From Pseudomonadota bacterium (GTDB lineage: Bacteria > Desulfobacterota > Syntrophia > Syntrophales > JADFWA01), in contig JAUVKS010000016.1 of NCBI GenBank assembly GCA_030596145.1, positions 1 to 15,488 of the forward strand: a stretch of DNA of 15,488 nt, given 5' to 3'. A model generated the notes under the pieces. It saw nothing but the letters and a program-made list of their open reading frames with translations, did no database searches and was not told the origin of the DNA. Shown here in pieces: positions 13,841-15,488 of the stretch. Both the position numbers and the translations under genes were made by a program. Each line of letters opens with the position of its first letter. The first letter of the stretch is position 1.

Positions 13841-14121
13841 GCGAGGCGATGGGATTGAAGGCTAAACTGGGGCTTGACGTATTCAAACCTGGCAAAGTAG
13901 CGCATATCAAGATAAGGCCCGGTATGGAAAAAGACTCTCGCTTAAAGACGGCTATCCTGGTTTGTCCTGCCGGTCTATACAGCGAAAATGAAAAGGGTGA
14001 AGTCGAATTAACCATAGACGGATGCCTGGAATGCGGGACGTGCCGTTTAGTCTGCGGTGCAGAGGTGCTGGACTGGGATTATCCTGAGGGTGGTGCAGGC
14101 GTGCAATACCGTTTCGGGTAG
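13837..14121 (+). CDS. fixX: FixX-like ferredoxin subunit
   Basis: This 94-aa ferredoxin-like protein carries C63-x2-C66-x2-C69-x3-C73 (GCLECGTCRLVC) and an isolated C43 in VCPAGLY, the FixX arrangement that corresponds to the C-terminal cluster domain of mitochondrial ETF-QO. Four cysteines would hold one [4Fe-4S] cluster; C43 replaces or adds to the set as in other FixX proteins. It starts inside the fixC-like stop codon, so the two products are almost certainly a complex. Together they would oxidise ETF charged by the acyl-CoA dehydrogenase encoded just downstream. Confidence 0.9.
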   Translation: MSEAMGLKAKLGLDVFKPGKVAHIKIRPGMEKDSRLKTAILVCPAGLYSENEKGEVELTIDGCLECGTCRLVCGAEVLDWDYPEGGAGVQYRFG

Positions 14122-14162
14122 GAGCCGAATGCGGAGGGTAATCCGGTCATTTGGGGAACTGG

Positions 14163-14233
14163 CTTAGCCACCAGGACACGAAGTTACCAACAGTCGTTCT
14201 GTTTTTTCGTGTCTTGGTGACTTTGTGGCTAAG
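14163..14233. repeat. Inverted repeat with CTTAGCCAC arms before the acyl-CoA dehydrogenase gene
   Basis: CTTAGCCAC (14163-14171) is matched by GTGGCTAAG (14225-14233), and inside it GACACGAA (14175-14182) pairs with TTCGTGTC (14206-14213). Short unmatched stretches of unequal length lie between. The hairpin-forming element sits in the 151-base gap between the ferredoxin and dehydrogenase genes. It resembles the other dispersed repeats in this window, and no T-tract follows, so a terminator role is doubtful. Confidence 0.55.
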
Positions 14234-14272
14234 TAATTACAAGCTGAATAATAAGAGAAAAGGAGGACAATT

Positions 14273-15412
14273 ATGGATTTTAAATTGACAGAGGAACAAG
14301 AACTAATTCGCCAGAACATGCGGGAATTTACTGAAAAGTATGTTGATCCCATAGCCGTGGAGATTGACGAAAACAGTCGTCACCCGGCCGAACTTTTTCA
14401 AAAGCTTGCCGAGGGGGACTGGATGGGCGTGCCGATTCCAACGGAATACGGGGGCGCCGGCGCGGATTATGTGACCCATTCTGTTGTCATAGAGGAACTT
14501 TCCCGGTCCTGCGCGTCTACGGGATTTACCGTGTCGATTCATATCGGCATCGGATGCACGTTACCTCTCCTGTTCGGAAACGAGGAACAGAAGAAAAAGT
14601 ACCTGGTTCCCTTGGCGAAGGGGGAGCACCTGGCGGCATTTGTTCTGACTGAACCGGAAGCCGGTACCGACGTGATGGCGGCAACGACAACCGCCGTTCT
14701 TGACGGAGATGAATACGTAATCAACGGAGTCAAAACCTTCACCTCCAATGGTCCCACGGGGGATACATATCTTGTCTTTGCCTGGACGGATAAAGAAGCG
14801 GGAAGAAAGGGTATGAGTGCCTTTATTGTTCCAAAAGATACTCCTGGAATGAAAGCGGGGGAGCACTTTGCGAAAATGGGTCTAAGATCCTCGCAGACCT
14901 CCGAGATGGTCTTTAAAGACTGCCGCGTACCCAAAGAAAACCTGCTGGGTGAGGAAGGTCAGGGCTTGCAGATAGCCATGACCGGCTTCGATCATGGAAG
15001 GATTGGAATCGCCGCGCAGGCAGTCGGTATCACCCAGGCAGCTCTTGAGGAATCCATAAAGTGGTCGAAAGAAAGGATCCAGTTCGGTAAACCGATAGCA
15101 CGACAACAGGCAATTCAGTGGATGATCTCCGACATGGCAATGGATGTCGATGCAGGCAGATTTCTCACCTATCGCGCGGCGTGGTTAAAGGATCAGGGAG
15201 AACGGTTCAGCAAGGAAGCCTCCATGGCCAAACTTTTTGCATCGGAAATGGCTGTCAAGCATACGTCCAAGGCGGTACAGATTCACGGTGGGTACGGTTA
15301 CGTGAAAGGCGCGAAGGTGGAGCGTTTGATGCGTGATGCCAAGATAACCGAGATTTACGAAGGTACATCGGAAGCCCAGCGGATGATTATCTCCGGAAAC
15401 GTCCTGCGCTGA
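14273..15412 (+). CDS. Acyl-CoA dehydrogenase
   Basis: This 379-aa FAD-dependent acyl-CoA dehydrogenase is of standard length and architecture. It has an N-terminal helical domain, a beta domain with AFVLTEPEAGTD (about 121-132) and FTSNG (about 156-160), and a C-terminal helical domain with the flavin-binding QIHGGYGYVKGA. The catalytic base is E363 in ITEIYEGTSE, the position used by short-, medium- and butyryl-type enzymes; glutaryl-CoA and benzylsuccinyl-CoA dehydrogenases also use it, so chain type cannot be told. It would make a 2,3-enoyl-CoA and pass electrons to ETF and then FixCX. The preceding AAAGGAGG is 6 bases from the ATG. The 76 bases after the stop show nothing I can name. Confidence 0.94.
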   Translation: MDFKLTEEQELIRQNMREFTEKYVDPIAVEIDENSRHPAELFQKLAEGDWMGVPIPTEYGGAGADYVTHSVVIEELSRSCASTGFTVSIHIGIGCTLPLLFGNEEQKKKYLVPLAKGEHLAAFVLTEPEAGTDVMAATTTAVLDGDEYVINGVKTFTSNGPTGDTYLVFAWTDKEAGRKGMSAFIVPKDTPGMKAGEHFAKMGLRSSQTSEMVFKDCRVPKENLLGEEGQGLQIAMTGFDHGRIGIAAQAVGITQAALEESIKWSKERIQFGKPIARQQAIQWMISDMAMDVDAGRFLTYRAAWLKDQGERFSKEASMAKLFASEMAVKHTSKAVQIHGGYGYVKGAKVERLMRDAKITEIYEGTSEAQRMIISGNVLR

Positions 15413-15488
15413 CAGATCAGAACTCTACAAACAAAGTGAGACCTTTGGAAAATGTTCAATTTCGTTCAAGTTCAAGAAAGGCGAAAAT

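Overview
The window looks like chromosomal DNA from a strict anaerobe, most plausibly a sulfate-reducing or syntrophic Desulfobacterota-type bacterium. This rests on gene content: ATP-driven, oxygen-sensitive acyl-CoA reductase/dehydratase subunits, a split B12-dependent acyl-CoA mutase, and a FixC/FixX electron-transfer pair. It also rests on intergenic repeats of kinds I associate with such genomes. No rRNA, tRNA, transposase, phage or CRISPR sequence was seen, so the taxonomic guess is inference only. Nearly everything encoded is acyl-CoA catabolism.

Layout. Plus strand, 1-2792: the end of a MeaB/ArgK-type GTPase, then the large (586 aa) and B12-binding (133 aa) subunits of a coenzyme-B12 acyl-CoA mutase. 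From 2793 to 2991 lies a convergent intergenic region with a strong two-way terminator. Minus strand, 10867 down to 2992, is one long run of eight genes. In transcription order they are a short-chain 3-hydroxyacyl-CoA dehydrogenase, a thiolase and its DUF35 zinc-ribbon partner, two subunits of the benzoyl-CoA reductase/2-hydroxyacyl-CoA dehydratase (BCR/HAD) family, two different ATPase activators, and a MaoC-type hydratase. A lone GAF-like/GGDEF signalling protein (minus, 11131-12177) separates this from a plus-strand electron module: FixC-like flavoprotein, FixX-like ferredoxin and an acyl-CoA dehydrogenase (12554-15412).

How they may work together (inference). The set can in principle activate or dehydrate a recalcitrant acyl-CoA with ATP and low-potential electrons (BCR/HAD-like core plus activator). 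It can rearrange a carbon skeleton (mutase plus GTPase chaperone), then desaturate, hydrate, oxidise and thiolytically cleave it (acyl-CoA dehydrogenase, MaoC, SDR, thiolase/DUF35). Electrons from the dehydrogenase would pass through an ETF encoded elsewhere to FixCX. The substrate cannot be read from the sequence. The heterodimeric activator and subunit sizes resemble ATP-dependent class I benzoyl-CoA reductases. The mutase carries active-site changes that fit none of the characterised mutases I can recall.

Other points. One activator gene appears to start at an ATC codon: the first ATG would delete the ATP-binding motif. Several start codons were moved inward or outward using Shine-Dalgarno positions. 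Most gaps in the minus-strand run hold a different inverted-repeat element. The stretch of more than 300 bases without a gene (12178-12553) holds only a small hairpin and a T-arm-like fragment.
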